NCBI RefSeq assembly: GCF_900106995.1 | Contig: NZ_FNOK01000053.1 | Location: forward strand, 1-64,000 | Direction: 5' to 3' | Length of the DNA: 64,000 nucleotides | Source: Saccharopolyspora shandongensis | GTDB lineage: Bacteria > Actinomycetota > Actinomycetes > Mycobacteriales > Pseudonocardiaceae | Shown: in pieces, positions 18,206 through 27,459 of the stretch | Layout of the letters: every line of letters begins with the position of its first letter | How positions within the stretch are numbered: position 1 is the first letter of the stretch | Notes under the pieces: generated by a model | What the model was told of the DNA's origin: nothing | What the model saw: the letters and a program-made list of their open reading frames with translations, nothing else | Databases searched by the model: none | Position numbers and translations under genes: made by a program

Positions 18206-18608
18206 GCGCCCGCTGGACACCTGGCCCACGCCGTGGAGTCCGCAGTTTCAATTGAGGTTTTTCCAACCTCGATTTGCGTGGCGGTGCGGGTGGCGGAACC
18301 TCAGAGGCTCCCTGGTCTGTGGGTGCCCCTCCTGATGTATGTCCGATACACGGCGTCAGGGCCGTCCTCGCCAGGAAGCCTCTGAGAACCCGCGGCGGTG
18401 CAGGTGTCGTAGGTGGGTTATGCGCCTGCGGCGCATGCGGCACCCCATCGACGTGCAGCTTTGCGACCTGCGGCTGCGGGCCGACCAGGATGAAAAACGC
18501 TCATTGAAACTGCGAGCGGGGACCGTGGGGATGGTGGCGGTCGACCGGTGATGCCGGGGTGGGGCGGCAGGTAGATTCCGGCGGGGTTCTCGTCTCGAGG
18601 AGGTCGTT
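18206..18608. other. Intergenic region largely filled by structured repeat copy A
   Basis: The 403 bases between rarA and the 2-hydroxyacid dehydrogenase gene contain the repeat at 18243-18512. The remainder (18513-18608) leads into the dehydrogenase and has CGAGGAGG as ribosome site; no gene is supported. Confidence 0.7.
18243..18512 (+). repeat. Structured dispersed repeat, copy A
   Basis: Copy A of a three-copy family (others at 27126-27387 on the minus strand and about 45100-45290). Ends: CAGTTTCAAT at 18243 and ATTGAAACTG ending at 18512 are exact inverted repeats. Stems seen: 16 bp with one mismatch between 18300-18315 (CTCAGAGGCTCCCTGG) and 18371-18386; nested 10-bp stem 18331-18340 with 18346-18360 (CCTGA/TCAGG and TGTAT/ATACA, a small internal bulge); terminal hairpin ATGCGCC-TGC-GGCGCAT at 18420-18436. 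Conserved blocks between copies include TTGCGTGGCGGTGCGG and GAGAACCCGCGGCGGTGCA. Confidence 0.85.
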
Positions 18609-19574
18609 GTGGACAAGCGGATCGTGGTCAGCCGGGTGGTTCCGGAGTCCGCGCTGGACGTGCTGCGCGAGGTCGGCGACGTGCACGTCTGCCCGCAGGA
18701 CCGGCCGCTGACCGCGCCCGAGCTGCGCGAGGCGGTGCGCGGCGCGCACGCGATCGTCACGATGCTGCACGACCGGGTCGACGCCGAGCTCGTCGAGGCC
18801 GCCGGCCCGCAGCTGGAGGTGGTCGCGAACGTGGCGGTCGGTTACGACAACGTCGACGTCCCGGCCGTGACCGGGCGCGGCGTCACCGTCACCAACACGC
18901 CCGGCGTGCTCGTCGACGCGACCGCCGACCTGACCATCGGGTTGCTGCTGATGGCGACCCGGCGGCTCGGCGAGGGCGAACGGCTGCTGCGGTCGCGCCG
19001 GCCGTGGACCTTCCACCTCGGCTTCATGCTCGGCGCCGGGTTGCAGGGCAAGACGCTCGGCATCGTCGGGCTCGGCGACATCGGGCAGGCCGTGGCCCGG
19101 CGGGCCCGCGCGTTCGGGATGGACATCGCCTACACCGGCCGCCGCCGCGTCGCCGCGGACGTGGAGGCCGAACTCGACGCCCGCTTCCTGACCAAGGACG
19201 AGCTGCTGCGCACCGCCGACGTGGTGTCCCTGCACTGCCCGCTGACCGAGCAGACCCGGCACCTCATCGACGAGGCGGCGCTCGCGGCCATGAAGCCGAC
19301 CGCGTTCCTGATCAACACCAGTCGCGGCCCCGTGGTCGACGAGGGCGCGCTGGCCAAGGCCCTCCACGAGCACCGGATCGGCGGCGCGGCCCTCGACGTC
19401 TTCGAGCGCGAGCCCGAGGTGGAGCCCGCGCTGCTCGACCTCGACAACGTCGTGGTGGTGCCGCACCTGGGATCGGCGACCACCGAGACGCGAACCGCGA
19501 TGGCCGAGCTCGCCGCCCGCAACGCCGCCGCGGTCCTCAGCGGCCGGGAACCGCTTAACCCGGTCCGCTCGTAA
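18609..19574 (+). CDS. D-isomer-specific 2-hydroxyacid dehydrogenase
   Basis: A 321 aa NAD(P)-dependent dehydrogenase of the glyoxylate/hydroxypyruvate reductase group. The Rossmann motif is GLGDIGQAVARRA (about residues 155-167), the catalytic region NTSRGPVVDEGAL (about 237), and the catalytic His is in VVPHLGSATTETR (about 286). Precise substrate cannot be read from sequence. The GTG start has CGAGGAGG nine bases upstream. It stands alone between the repeat element and the alaS operon. Confidence 0.9.
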   Translation: MDKRIVVSRVVPESALDVLREVGDVHVCPQDRPLTAPELREAVRGAHAIVTMLHDRVDAELVEAAGPQLEVVANVAVGYDNVDVPAVTGRGVTVTNTPGVLVDATADLTIGLLLMATRRLGEGERLLRSRRPWTFHLGFMLGAGLQGKTLGIVGLGDIGQAVARRARAFGMDIAYTGRRRVAADVEAELDARFLTKDELLRTADVVSLHCPLTEQTRHLIDEAALAAMKPTAFLINTSRGPVVDEGALAKALHEHRIGGAALDVFEREPEVEPALLDLDNVVVVPHLGSATTETRTAMAELAARNAAAVLSGREPLNPVRS

Positions 19575-19938
19575 CACGATCGGTTCGAGATGCGCGGGTC
19601 GACCGGCTCGTCCGCATGCGGTGCGGGACTCGGCTTGCGCCGCCGCGGGTCGGCTCTCGGCGAGGGCGGCGCGAGTCGGGCCGCCCTCGCCCAGGCGGCT
19701 TCCGGGGTTCCGCCAGCCACGCCGCCGCGTTCTCGTTCGTCAAATTGTTTGTCGAAGGGCGCCGCTCGTTCGCGGATCGGCGCCCAGGTCGGATGGGCGC
19801 GCCGCCCGGCGGTGCCCTCCCGCGGGCGTGGCCGACCGGGTGCGAGAGTGAGGATCGGGGCCGGTAACCTGACGCACGATCAACGGACCGGGCCGCGAGC
19901 TCGGTCCTACCGAATGACGTGGACATACGGGAGGGCAC
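19575..19938. other. Intergenic region before the DUF948-alaS operon
   Basis: About 364 bases. It presumably holds the promoter of the operon that includes alaS. Several short open frames are shadows of GC-rich DNA. A possible -10 (GTAACCT near 19863) lies upstream of a roughly 70-base leader. Nothing else is recognised. Confidence 0.45.
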
Positions 19939-20346
19939 GTGACGCCCACGCAGATCGCCGCGCTGATCGCCGCCGGAGCGTTCGTGCTGCTGGTCGTGCT
20001 GCTGGCGATCCCGCTGATCAAGCTCGGCCGCACGCTGGACGAGGCGACCATCGCGATCCGCAAGGCGCACGAGAACTCCGATCCGCTGTTCACCGGGGCG
20101 AACTCGACCATCACGCACGTCAACACCCAGCTGGAGCGCGTCGACGGGATCACCGCCAACGCCAAGACGATCAGCGGCAACGTCTCGGCGTTGTCCTCGC
20201 TGTTCACGGCTACACTGGGTGGCCCGTTGGTGAAGACGGCGGCGTTCTCCTACGGGGTCAGCAAGGCCCTGCGGGCCCGCCGGAAGCGGCGGCAGGAGCC
20301 TGCTGGCCGGCACTTCCGCCGCAAGGGCAAAGGGGGGCGCAAGTGA
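19939..20346 (+). CDS. DUF948-domain membrane protein
   Basis: A 135 aa protein with one N-terminal membrane segment (about residues 7-27, ALIAAGAFVLLVVLLAIPLI), a helical middle (LDEATIAIRKAHENSD) typical of DUF948, and a very basic C-terminus. Function is unknown. GGGAGGG lies just upstream of the GTG start. The stop overlaps the start of the next gene (GTGA), and this pair regularly precedes alaS in actinobacteria, so an operon is likely. Confidence 0.85.
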   Translation: MTPTQIAALIAAGAFVLLVVLLAIPLIKLGRTLDEATIAIRKAHENSDPLFTGANSTITHVNTQLERVDGITANAKTISGNVSALSSLFTATLGGPLVKTAAFSYGVSKALRARRKRRQEPAGRHFRRKGKGGRK

Positions 20347-20657
20347 GGCGCCTGTTCTGGTTCGGCGCCGGTGTCGCGGCCGGTGTCGCGGTGGCGCGCA
20401 AGCTCAACGAGACCGCCCGCAAGGCGACTCCGAGCGGCATGGCCGAGCAGCTGGGCGGCGCGGTCCGGGAGCTGGCCGGCGCGGTCGGCTCCTTCGGTGC
20501 CGAGGTGCGCGCGGGAATGCAGGAGCGGGAGCAGGAGCTGCACGACGTCGTCGAGCGCGGCAGCGCCGCGGACACGGTGCAGTTCCGCCGGATCGACGCC
20601 CCGATCGCCGACGAGGGCGCGGCCGGCAGTCGGCGAGCTCGCCGGGCGGGCCGCTGA
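20343..20657 (+). CDS. DUF6167-like small protein
   Basis: A 104 aa protein with a short hydrophobic N-terminus ([18 protein letters not shown]), a helical region and a charged C-terminus. The GTG start overlaps the preceding stop by four bases, which fixes the frame. It is the usual small gene between the DUF948 gene and alaS in this group of bacteria. No function is known. The family name is from memory of this gene neighbourhood and is less certain than the gene itself. Confidence 0.7.
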   Translation: MRRLFWFGAGVAAGVAVARKLNETARKATPSGMAEQLGGAVRELAGAVGSFGAEVRAGMQEREQELHDVVERGSAADTVQFRRIDAPIADEGAAGSRRARRAGR

Positions 20658-20733
20658 CGCCGGCGCCTTGGCGCCACCAGCCGTCCGCCGGTACCCCAAG
20701 CCGTCTCCGTCACCCGAGTTCCGAGGACCCACC

Positions 20734-23406
20734 GTGCAGACCCACGAGATCAACACCCGGTTCACCGAGCACTTCCGCGGCCGCGGCCACACCGTGGTGC
20801 CCAGCGCGTCGCTGATCCTGGACGACCCGACGCTGCTGTTCGTCAACGCCGGGATGGTTCAGTTCAAGCCCTACTTCCTGGGCGAGGCGCCGGCCCCGTA
20901 CCCGCGGGCCACCAGCATCCAGAAGTGCGTGCGCACCGGCGACATCGACGAGGTCGGCAAGACGACCCGGCACAACACGTTCTTCCAGATGGCGGGCAAC
21001 TTCTCCTTCGGCGATTACTTCAAAGAAGGCGCCATGGGGTTCGCCTGGGAGCTGCTCACCAAGTCCCAGGCCGACGGCGGCTACGGCTTCGACCCGGAGC
21101 GGCTGTGGGTGACCGTCTACGAGAAGGACGACGAGGCAGCCCAGCTGTGGCAGCGGGTCGCCGGCGTGCCCACCGAGCGGATCCAGGCCCGCGACGGCAA
21201 GGACAACTACTGGGACATGGGCGTGCCCGGTCCCGGCGGCCCGTGCTCGGAGATCTACTACGACCGCGGCCCGAAGTACGGCCGCGAGGGCGGCCCGATC
21301 GCCGACGAGGACCGCTACATCGAGATCTGGAACCTGGTGTTCATGCAGGACATCAGGGGTGAGCAGTCGCCGAAGCTGGGACACCCGCCGATCGGCACGC
21401 TGCCGACCAAGAACATCGACACCGGCATGGGCGTCGAGCGGGTGGCGTGCCTGCTGCAGGGCGTGGAGAACGTCTACGAGACCGACCTGGTCCGCCCGGT
21501 GATCGCCAAGGCCGAGGAGCTCTCCGGCCGCCGCTACGGCGCGAACCACGAGGACGACGTGCGGTTCCGCGTCATCGCCGACCACGCCCGCTCCGGCGTG
21601 ATGCTGGTCGGCGACGGCGTCACCCCCGGCAACGAGGCCCGCGGCTACGTGCTGCGGCGGTTGCTGCGCCGGATCATCCGCTCCACCCGCCTGCTGGGCG
21701 TGCAGGAGCCGGTGCTCGGCGAGTTCAGCAAGGTCGTGCGCGACGCGATGGCGCCGAGCTACCCGGAGCTGGTCACCGAGTTCGACCGCATCGACTCGGT
21801 GATGCGCAACGAGGAAGAGGCCTTCCTGACCACCCTGACGGCGGGCTCGAAGATCTTCGACGTCGCGGTGGCCGAGACGAAGAAGGCCGGCGGCAAGCAG
21901 CTGGGCGGTGAGCAGGCCTTCCAGCTGCACGACACCTACGGCTTCCCGATCGACCTGACGCTGGAGATGGCCTCCGAGCAGGGCCTGACCGTCGACGAGC
22001 AGGGCTTCCGGAACCTGATGGCCGAGCAGCGCCGCCGGGCCAAGGAGGACGCCAAGGCCCGCAAGACCGGCCACGGTGACCTGTCGACCTACCGGACGCT
22101 GCTGGACCAGCACGGCACCACCGAGTTCATCGGCTACACCGACCTGCAGTCGCACAGCCGGGTGCTGGGCCTGCTGGTCGACGGCCAGCCGGTGAAGTCC
22201 GCCGCCGCGGGCACCGAGATCGAGCTGGTCCTGGACCGCACCCCGTTCTACGCCGAGGGCGGTGGCCAGATCGCCGACACCGGCCGGCTGGTCGGTCCCG
22301 GGGTGGCCGTCGAGGTGCACGACGTGCAGCGCGCGGTCCCGGGCCTGTTCGTGCACCGCGCCAAGGTCGTCGAGGGCGAGCTCGGCGTGGACACCACGCT
22401 GGAGGCCGCCGTCGACGTCGCGCGGCGCCACGCGATCGAGCGGTCGCACTCCGCCACCCACCTCGTGCACGCGGCGGTGCGCAGCGCCTACGGCAAGCGC
22501 GCCGCGCAGGCCGGTTCGCTGAACTCGCCCGGCCGGATGCGCTTCGACTTCACCGCCCCGTCCGCGGTGTCGACCGCCGTCCTCACCGGGGTCGAGGAAG
22601 AGGTCAACGACTACCTGCAGAGCGACATCGAGGTGCAGGCCTACACCACGACGATGGACCGGGCCATGGAGCTCGGCGCCGTCGCGCTGTTCGGCGAGAA
22701 GTACGGCGACCAGGTGCGCGTCGTCGACATGGGCGACTACTCCCGCGAGCTGTGCGGCGGCACCCACGTGCCGCGCATCGGCCGCCTAGGCGTGGTCAAG
22801 CTGGTCGCGGACTCCTCCGTGGGTTCCGGCGTGCACCGCGTCGAAGCGCTGGTCGGCATGGACGCGATGCGCCACATCAGCAAGGAGCACCTGCTGGTCA
22901 GCCAGCTCGCCGAGCAGTTCAAGGTGCCGTCCGACGAGCTTCCGGAGCGCATCCAGGGCGTGGTGTCCCGGCTGCGCAGCGCGGAGAAGGAGCTGCACCA
23001 GCTGCGCATCGCGCAGGTCCTGCAGTCCGCGGGCGAGCTCGCCGACAAGGGCACCGACGTGCACGGCGTGACGCTGGTGGCCGAGCAGGTGCCGGACGGC
23101 GTGGACGGCAACGCGCTGCGCGCGCTGGCCGGGGAGATCCGCGGCCGGCTCGGCTCCCGCCCGTCCGTGGTGGCGCTGTTCTCCGCCGAAGAGGGCAAGG
23201 TCAGCTTCGTGGTCGGCGCCAACGACGCCGCGCGGGACAAGGGCATCGCGGCGGGCAAGCTGGTGCCCGGCTTCGCGGCCGAGGTCGGCGGGCGCGGCGG
23301 CGGCAAGCCGGACATGGCGCAGGGCGGCGGCACGAACCCCGCGGGTATCACCGCGGCGATCGCGGCGCTGCGCACGGCCCTGGATCAGGTGGTGGCTGGC
23401 GGGTGA
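20734..23406 (+). CDS. alaS: Alanine--tRNA ligase
   Basis: An 890 aa class II synthetase with full domain set: N-terminal catalytic domain ([39 protein letters not shown]), tRNA-recognition region, editing domain with [12 protein letters not shown] and [10 protein letters not shown] supplying the zinc ligands that clear Ser- or Gly-tRNA-Ala, and the C-Ala domain at the end ([12 protein letters not shown]). GTG at 20734 gives the normal N-terminus; the longer open frame overlaps the previous gene and is a shadow. It overlaps ruvX by four bases. Confidence 0.97.
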   Translation: MQTHEINTRFTEHFRGRGHTVVPSASLILDDPTLLFVNAGMVQFKPYFLGEAPAPYPRATSIQKCVRTGDIDEVGKTTRHNTFFQMAGNFSFGDYFKEGAMGFAWELLTKSQADGGYGFDPERLWVTVYEKDDEAAQLWQRVAGVPTERIQARDGKDNYWDMGVPGPGGPCSEIYYDRGPKYGREGGPIADEDRYIEIWNLVFMQDIRGEQSPKLGHPPIGTLPTKNIDTGMGVERVACLLQGVENVYETDLVRPVIAKAEELSGRRYGANHEDDVRFRVIADHARSGVMLVGDGVTPGNEARGYVLRRLLRRIIRSTRLLGVQEPVLGEFSKVVRDAMAPSYPELVTEFDRIDSVMRNEEEAFLTTLTAGSKIFDVAVAETKKAGGKQLGGEQAFQLHDTYGFPIDLTLEMASEQGLTVDEQGFRNLMAEQRRRAKEDAKARKTGHGDLSTYRTLLDQHGTTEFIGYTDLQSHSRVLGLLVDGQPVKSAAAGTEIELVLDRTPFYAEGGGQIADTGRLVGPGVAVEVHDVQRAVPGLFVHRAKVVEGELGVDTTLEAAVDVARRHAIERSHSATHLVHAAVRSAYGKRAAQAGSLNSPGRMRFDFTAPSAVSTAVLTGVEEEVNDYLQSDIEVQAYTTTMDRAMELGAVALFGEKYGDQVRVVDMGDYSRELCGGTHVPRIGRLGVVKLVADSSVGSGVHRVEALVGMDAMRHISKEHLLVSQLAEQFKVPSDELPERIQGVVSRLRSAEKELHQLRIAQVLQSAGELADKGTDVHGVTLVAEQVPDGVDGNALRALAGEIRGRLGSRPSVVALFSAEEGKVSFVVGANDAARDKGIAAGKLVPGFAAEVGGRGGGKPDMAQGGGTNPAGITAAIAALRTALDQVVAGG

Positions 23407-23873
23407 CCGAACACCGGCAGGCGGAACCCGGACCGGGACGTCGGCTCGGCGTCGACGTGGGTGCGGTCCGGGTCGGTGTCGCGCTCAGCGACCCCGCCCC
23501 GATGCTGGCGACCCCGCTGGTCACCCTGCGGCGGGATGCCGACGGCGACACCGATCTCGCGCAGCTGGCCGAGCTCGTCGCCGAACACGAGGTGGTGGAA
23601 GTCGTGGTCGGCCTGCCCAAGACGTTGGCAGGCCGGCACGGAACCGCGGCGGAGACGGCGCAGTCCTACGGGGCGGCGCTCGCGGAGCGGATCGCGCCGG
23701 TGCCGGTGCGGTTCGCCGACGAGCGGCTGACCACCGTGACGGCCAGCCGGATGCTGTCGCAACGCGGAGTACGGGGGAAGAAGCAGCGAGCCGTGGTCGA
23801 CCAGGCGGCCGCGGTGGAGATATTGCAGGCGTTCCTGGACAGTCGGGGGAAGACACGAGAGGACCTTTCGTGA
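23403..23873 (+). CDS. ruvX: Putative pre-16S rRNA nuclease / Holliday junction resolvase YqgF
   Basis: A 156 aa RNase H-fold protein of the YqgF/RuvX family, thought to process the 5' end of 16S rRNA. Acidic active-site residues are in [15 protein letters not shown], the [11 protein letters not shown] and [11 protein letters not shown] motifs are present, and [14 protein letters not shown] closes the domain. It overlaps alaS upstream (GTGA) and mltG downstream (GTGA), showing tight translational coupling. Confidence 0.92.
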   Translation: MTEHRQAEPGPGRRLGVDVGAVRVGVALSDPAPMLATPLVTLRRDADGDTDLAQLAELVAEHEVVEVVVGLPKTLAGRHGTAAETAQSYGAALAERIAPVPVRFADERLTTVTASRMLSQRGVRGKKQRAVVDQAAAVEILQAFLDSRGKTREDLS

Positions 23874-25072
23874 CCGACGATCTCGGATTGTTCGCGGACG
23901 AGCCCGACGAGCGGCAACGACGCGCCCCCGACCCAGAGCGGTTCCGCCGCCGCAAGCGGCGCCGCCTGGTGACCGCGTTGGCCAGCCTGTTCGTGCTGGT
24001 GCTGGTCGGTTGCGGCGTGCTGTACGCCACCAGCCAGCTGATGCAGATCGGTTCCTACGAGGACTACCAGGGCGAAGGTGCCGGTGACGTCGTCATCGAG
24101 ATCAAGTCCGGGGAGACCGTCAGCGCCATCGGGCGCAACCTCGCCGAACAGGACGTGGTGGCCAGCACCAAGGCGTTCACCAAGGCCGCCGAGGGCAACC
24201 GGCAGATCAACAGCATCCAGCCGGGCTACTACCTGATGCGCAACAAGATGTCCGGCGACGCCGCCGTGACGCACATCCTGTCGGCGGCCGCGAAGGTCGG
24301 CCGGGTGGACATCCGCGCGGGCATGCGGCTGGAGGACCAGCTGGCGCCCGACAACGGGCACACCCCGGGCATCCTGACCAAGCTCGCGGAGGCCACCTGC
24401 GCCGGCGAGAACCCCACCTGCGTCACCTCCGAGGAGATGCACCGGGTCGCCGCGACCGCCGACCTGGCCTCGCTCGGCGTGCCGCAGTGGGCGCTCGCCG
24501 ACGCCTCCAAGGCCGAGCCGAAGCGCCGGCTGGAGGGCCTGATCATGCCCGGCCTCTACGACGTGAAGCCCGGCGAGACCGCGGAGAACGTGCTCCGCGA
24601 CGTGGTCACCCGGTCCGCGGCGGCGCTCGAGGTCGCCGGATTGCCGAAGGCCGCCGAGGGCAGTCGCTACAGCCCGTACGAGCTGCTCAAGATCGCGTCG
24701 CTGGTGCAGAGCGAAGGCATCACCAAGGACTTCGGGCAGATCTCGCGGGTGATCCACAACCGGCTCGCGCCGCCCGCGATGCACCTCGGGCTGGACTCCA
24801 CGATCAACTACCCGCTGGACAAGCCGTCGCTGCTGACCAGGCCGGAGGATCGCGGGATAGACGGGCTGTACAACACGTACAAGAACTACGGCCTGCCGCC
24901 CACGCCGATCTCGGCGGTCAGCAAGGAAGCCGTGCAGGCGGCGGAGAAGCCGACCGACGGAACCTGGAAGTTCTTCGTGAAGTGCTACCCGGACGGCACC
25001 TCGTGCTTCGCCGACAACCAGGCGCAGCACGACGCCTACATCGACGAGGCACGGGCCCGTGGCGCGTTCTGA
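23870..25072 (+). CDS. mltG: Endolytic murein transglycosylase MltG
   Basis: A 400 aa YceG-like enzyme that cuts nascent peptidoglycan strands. After a charged cytoplasmic region there is one membrane segment (about residues 37-57, [19 protein letters not shown]), a LysM-like part ([20 protein letters not shown]), and the catalytic domain with [11 protein letters not shown] carrying the conserved Glu, then [19 protein letters not shown]. The arrangement matches known MltG proteins. It overlaps ruvX by four bases, and aroE begins within its last codons. Confidence 0.93.
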   Translation: MTDDLGLFADEPDERQRRAPDPERFRRRKRRRLVTALASLFVLVLVGCGVLYATSQLMQIGSYEDYQGEGAGDVVIEIKSGETVSAIGRNLAEQDVVASTKAFTKAAEGNRQINSIQPGYYLMRNKMSGDAAVTHILSAAAKVGRVDIRAGMRLEDQLAPDNGHTPGILTKLAEATCAGENPTCVTSEEMHRVAATADLASLGVPQWALADASKAEPKRRLEGLIMPGLYDVKPGETAENVLRDVVTRSAAALEVAGLPKAAEGSRYSPYELLKIASLVQSEGITKDFGQISRVIHNRLAPPAMHLGLDSTINYPLDKPSLLTRPEDRGIDGLYNTYKNYGLPPTPISAVSKEAVQAAEKPTDGTWKFFVKCYPDGTSCFADNQAQHDAYIDEARARGAF

Positions 25073-25913
25073 GCCGCGGCGGGCAGCGGTGCTCGGTTCA
25101 CCGATCGAGCACTCGCTGTCCCCGGTGCTGCACGGCGCCGCCTACGCCGCGCTCGGCCTGGACGACTGGACCTACGAGCGGGTGGAGGCCGACGCCGACC
25201 GGCTCGTCGAGTTCGTCGCCGGGCTCGGCCCCGAGTGGGCCGGGCTGTCGGTGACCATGCCCGGCAAGCGAGCGGCGCTGGGCGTCGCGAGCGAGGTCAG
25301 CGAGCGGGCGGCGGCGGTCGGAGCGGCGAACACCCTGGTGCACCGGCCCGACGGCAGCTGGGCCGCGGACTGCACCGACGTCGACGGAGTCGTCGGAGCG
25401 TTGCGCAGCGCGGGCGGATTCACCACCGGCCACAGCGCGTTGGTCCTGGGAGCCGGCGGCACCGCCGCCGCGGCCCTGGCCGCGCTCGCGGAGCTCGGGC
25501 TGAGCGAAGCCACGCTCGCGGTGCGCGAGCCCGCGCGAGCGCGCGACGCGGCCGAGACCGCGGAGCGGGTCGGGCTGCGGGTGCGCGTGGAGCGGCTGGA
25601 CCGCGTCGCGCTCGCGGACGCCGCGGCAGCGGCGGACGTCGTGGTGTCGACGCTCCCGGCAGGGGCGTTGGACGCGCAAGCGGCGGAGCTGGGGAAGGCC
25701 GCGTGCGTGCTGGACGTGGTCTACCACCCGTGGCCGACGCCGCTGGCCGCCGCGGTCACCGCGGCCGGCGGGCGGATCGCCACCGGGCTGGACATGCTGC
25801 TGCACCAGGCCTTCGGGCAGGTCGAGCAGTTCACCGGGCTTTCGGCGCCCCGCGAGGCCATGCGCGATGCCCTCGCCGCCGCCACCGGCGGCGAACTCCC
25901 GCTCCCGCTCTGA
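25059..25913 (+). CDS. aroE: Shikimate dehydrogenase
   Basis: A 284 aa NADPH-dependent enzyme of the shikimate pathway. Substrate-binding motifs are GSPIEHSLSPVLH and VTMPGKRAA (with the catalytic Lys), and the dinucleotide motif is GAGGTAAAALAAL. GTG at 25059 overlaps the end of mltG by 14 bases, so it is the last gene of the alaS operon. In related bacteria prepilin peptidase and aroC follow directly; here about 5 kb of accessory genes are inserted between them. Confidence 0.93.
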   Translation: MARSEPRRAAVLGSPIEHSLSPVLHGAAYAALGLDDWTYERVEADADRLVEFVAGLGPEWAGLSVTMPGKRAALGVASEVSERAAAVGAANTLVHRPDGSWAADCTDVDGVVGALRSAGGFTTGHSALVLGAGGTAAAALAALAELGLSEATLAVREPARARDAAETAERVGLRVRVERLDRVALADAAAAADVVVSTLPAGALDAQAAELGKAACVLDVVYHPWPTPLAAAVTAAGGRIATGLDMLLHQAFGQVEQFTGLSAPREAMRDALAAATGGELPLPL

Positions 25914-26089
25914 CCGCGGTTGACCAGCAGCGTCGTGGGACGCCACCCGAACGGCTCGTGAGCAAGGCGACGTGTGAAGAGCCGGACAGGTGATCACCGG
26001 CGGGGTAAACAAACGTCGCCCGGATTCTCGAGTCTCGGGCGCAACCGCGGTCTGCGGGGGCCGGTGATCGTCCGGTGGTGTTTGGCCTG

Positions 26090-26458
26090 TCAGGCGCGGT
26101 CGTGGAGAGTGACCTGGTAGCCGTCGGGGTCGGCGAAGGTGAATGTCCGACCGAAGGGGCCGTCGATCGGTGCGGAGACGATGGTGTGACCGTCGGCGAC
26201 GAGAGCATCGTGAATGGCCTGGACGTCGGTGGCGTGGAGCCAGATCGCGACACCGATGCCGGGCCGAGCAACGGATGCGAGATCGGTGCCGGGAACGACG
26301 TCGCGGAGTGCGAACGCGATCGGCTTCGTCTCGAAGACGACGGCGTGCGGAGGTCCGGCCTGCGAGCGGACGAGGCCGAGGTACTGCTCGTAGAACGCCT
26401 GTGAAGCGTTGAGGTCGCGCGCTTGGAGCGAGATGAAGTCGGGGCCGGTGGCGGGCAT
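26090..26458 (-). CDS. VOC-family (glyoxalase/bleomycin-resistance-fold) protein
   Basis: A 122 aa protein of the vicinal oxygen chelate fold. The N-terminal half begins MPATGPDFISLQARDLNASQ and the C-terminal half ends with FGRTFTFADPDGYQVTLHDRA, the usual VOC signature. It may bind a small molecule or metal; substrate is not predictable. It is divergent from a marR gene across two operators, which strongly suggests control by that regulator. Confidence 0.87.
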   Translation of the reverse strand: MPATGPDFISLQARDLNASQAFYEQYLGLVRSQAGPPHAVVFETKPIAFALRDVVPGTDLASVARPGIGVAIWLHATDVQAIHDALVADGHTIVSAPIDGPFGRTFTFADPDGYQVTLHDRA

Positions 26459-26476
26459 GATGATGCTCCTTCTTTC

Positions 26477-26494
26477 GTGTCAGTCTTCTGACAC
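26477..26494. promoter_or_regulatory. MarR operator 1, GTGTCAG-TCTT-CTGACAC
   Basis: An 18-bp near-perfect palindrome just before the VOC start codon (minus strand). It shares the TGTCAG-N4-CTGACA core with operator 2, whose centre is 28 bases away, in keeping with binding of a MarR dimer to each. Confidence 0.78.
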
Positions 26495-26505
26495 GGGGCA
26501 ATCTA

Positions 26506-26521
26506 TGTCAGAATACTGACA
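26506..26521. promoter_or_regulatory. MarR operator 2, TGTCAG-AATA-CTGACA, overlapping marR start
   Basis: A 16-bp palindrome whose last base is the A of the marR start codon. CAGAAT within it can serve as a -10 six bases before the ATG, so the marR mRNA is probably leaderless and self-repressed by the site. Confidence 0.75.
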
Positions 26522-26973
26522 TGAGTCAAGACGGTGTCGACCTGAAGACGTCACTGGGCTACCTGCTGAAAGAGGCGTCGAGCGCGCTCCGCGTAGCCAT
26601 GGAGGAGGTGCTGCGGCCGCTAGGGATGAGCGTGACGCACTACTCCTGCCTCGAGCTGCTGGCTCAACGACCGGGCTTGTCGAACTCCGAGCTCGCGCGG
26701 GGCGCATTCGTGACCCGGCAGACGATGAACGTGCTGCTCCAGGCCCTGGAACGAGAGGGCCACGTGACCAGGCCTGCGGAGGCACCCGTCGGGAAGGTTC
26801 TTCCCGCGCGGCTCACGCCTCGCGGCCGGCGGAGCCTGGAGAAGGCGACCGTAGCGGTCCGGTCCGTCGAGGTCAGAATGCTGGCCGGCATGACCGAGAC
26901 CGAGCAGTCAAACGCGTTCCGGATCCTGCAGAGCATGATCCATTCCCTGCGCGATGGCAACGACGGCGCATAG
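26521..26973 (+). CDS. MarR-family transcriptional regulator
   Basis: A 150 aa winged-helix regulator. The recognition helix region is LSNSELARGAFVTRQTMNVL (about residues 56-75), followed by the wing (EGHVTRPAEAPVGKVLPARLT) and a C-terminal dimerisation helix. It is divergent from the VOC gene, and the two TGTCAG-N4-CTGACA palindromes between them are its probable targets. The inducer is unknown. Confidence 0.9.
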   Translation: MSQDGVDLKTSLGYLLKEASSALRVAMEEVLRPLGMSVTHYSCLELLAQRPGLSNSELARGAFVTRQTMNVLLQALEREGHVTRPAEAPVGKVLPARLTPRGRRSLEKATVAVRSVEVRMLAGMTETEQSNAFRILQSMIHSLRDGNDGA

Positions 26974-27092
26974 CTCGTCCCCCGGCGCACGTCTCGCCGC
27001 GCCCGGATAGGAGTGCAGCCGAGCGTGAAAATCCGTGCGGGCGACCTCGAAAACCGACAGACCCCGACTACACCCTCTTCTGCGATGAGCCG

Positions 27093-27140
27093 AAAAACGC
27101 TCAACGGAAATCGAGTCTCCGATTTCCACTGAGCGTTTTT
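27093..27140. terminator. Long hairpin sharing the repeat-B end, possible marR terminator
   Basis: AAAAACGCTCA..GGAAATCG (27093-27113) pairs with CGATTTCC..TGAGCGTTTTT (27120-27140): 19 of 21 positions complementary, 6-base loop AGTCTC, followed by five T. It could end marR transcription. Its right arm is also the left terminal repeat of repeat copy B. Confidence 0.6.
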
Positions 27141-27387
27141 CATCTTGGCTGGTGACCGCAGCCGCGACGGCTAGCGGACCGTATCCCGGAAGCGGTCGCA
27201 TGCGCCGCAGGCGCATGGCCCACCTCTGCAGCTTGCACCGCCGCGGGTTCTCAGCGTTCGCCTGGCGAGGACGGCCCAACCGCCGTGTATTGGACATACA
27301 TCAGGTTGGGCACCCACAGTCCAGGCGGACGCTGAGGTTCCGCCACCCGCACCGCTACGCAAAACGAGGATGAAAAACGCTCACTGG
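27126..27387 (-). repeat. Structured dispersed repeat, copy B
   Basis: Copy B lies on the minus strand. Terminal inverted repeats 27126-27144 and 27369-27387 match at 18 of 19 positions. Main stem: 27250-27265 (CTCAGCGTTCGCCTGG) with 27321-27336, 15 of 16 pairs. Nested stem: GCCCAACC (27274-27281) with GGTTGGGC (27304-27311), perfect, and TGTAT (27286-27290) with ATACA (27296-27300). Terminal hairpin ATGCGCC-GCA-GGCGCAT at 27200-27216. Compared with copy A the stem bases differ but pairing is kept. Confidence 0.85.
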
Positions 27388-27412
27388 AATCGCGTGAGTT
27401 GTCCACATATGG

Positions 27413-27447
27413 CGAACGGCCCCTCCTCGGGATGGAGGGGCCGTTCG
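27413..27447 (-). terminator. Terminator of the HPr gene
   Basis: CGAACGGCCCCTCC (27413-27426) and GGAGGGGCCGTTCG (27434-27447) form a perfect 14-bp stem with a 7-base loop, 13 bases beyond the ptsH stop. Confidence 0.8.
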
Positions 27448-27459
27448 TGCTTCTCGGGG

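Larger units (their letters stand above)
26974..27459. other. Intergenic region with structured repeat copy B and hairpins
   Basis: The 486 bases between marR and ptsH (convergent) contain a 21-bp hairpin at 27093-27140, repeat copy B at 27126-27387 and the ptsH terminator at 27413-27447. Open frames here derive from the repeat and are not called as genes. Confidence 0.75.

Noticed and set aside
15208-18255. Long plus-strand open frame (1015 codons) across the SulP and rarA genes
   Set aside because: Wrong frame for both proteins; the product has no domain and is rich in Arg and Ala.
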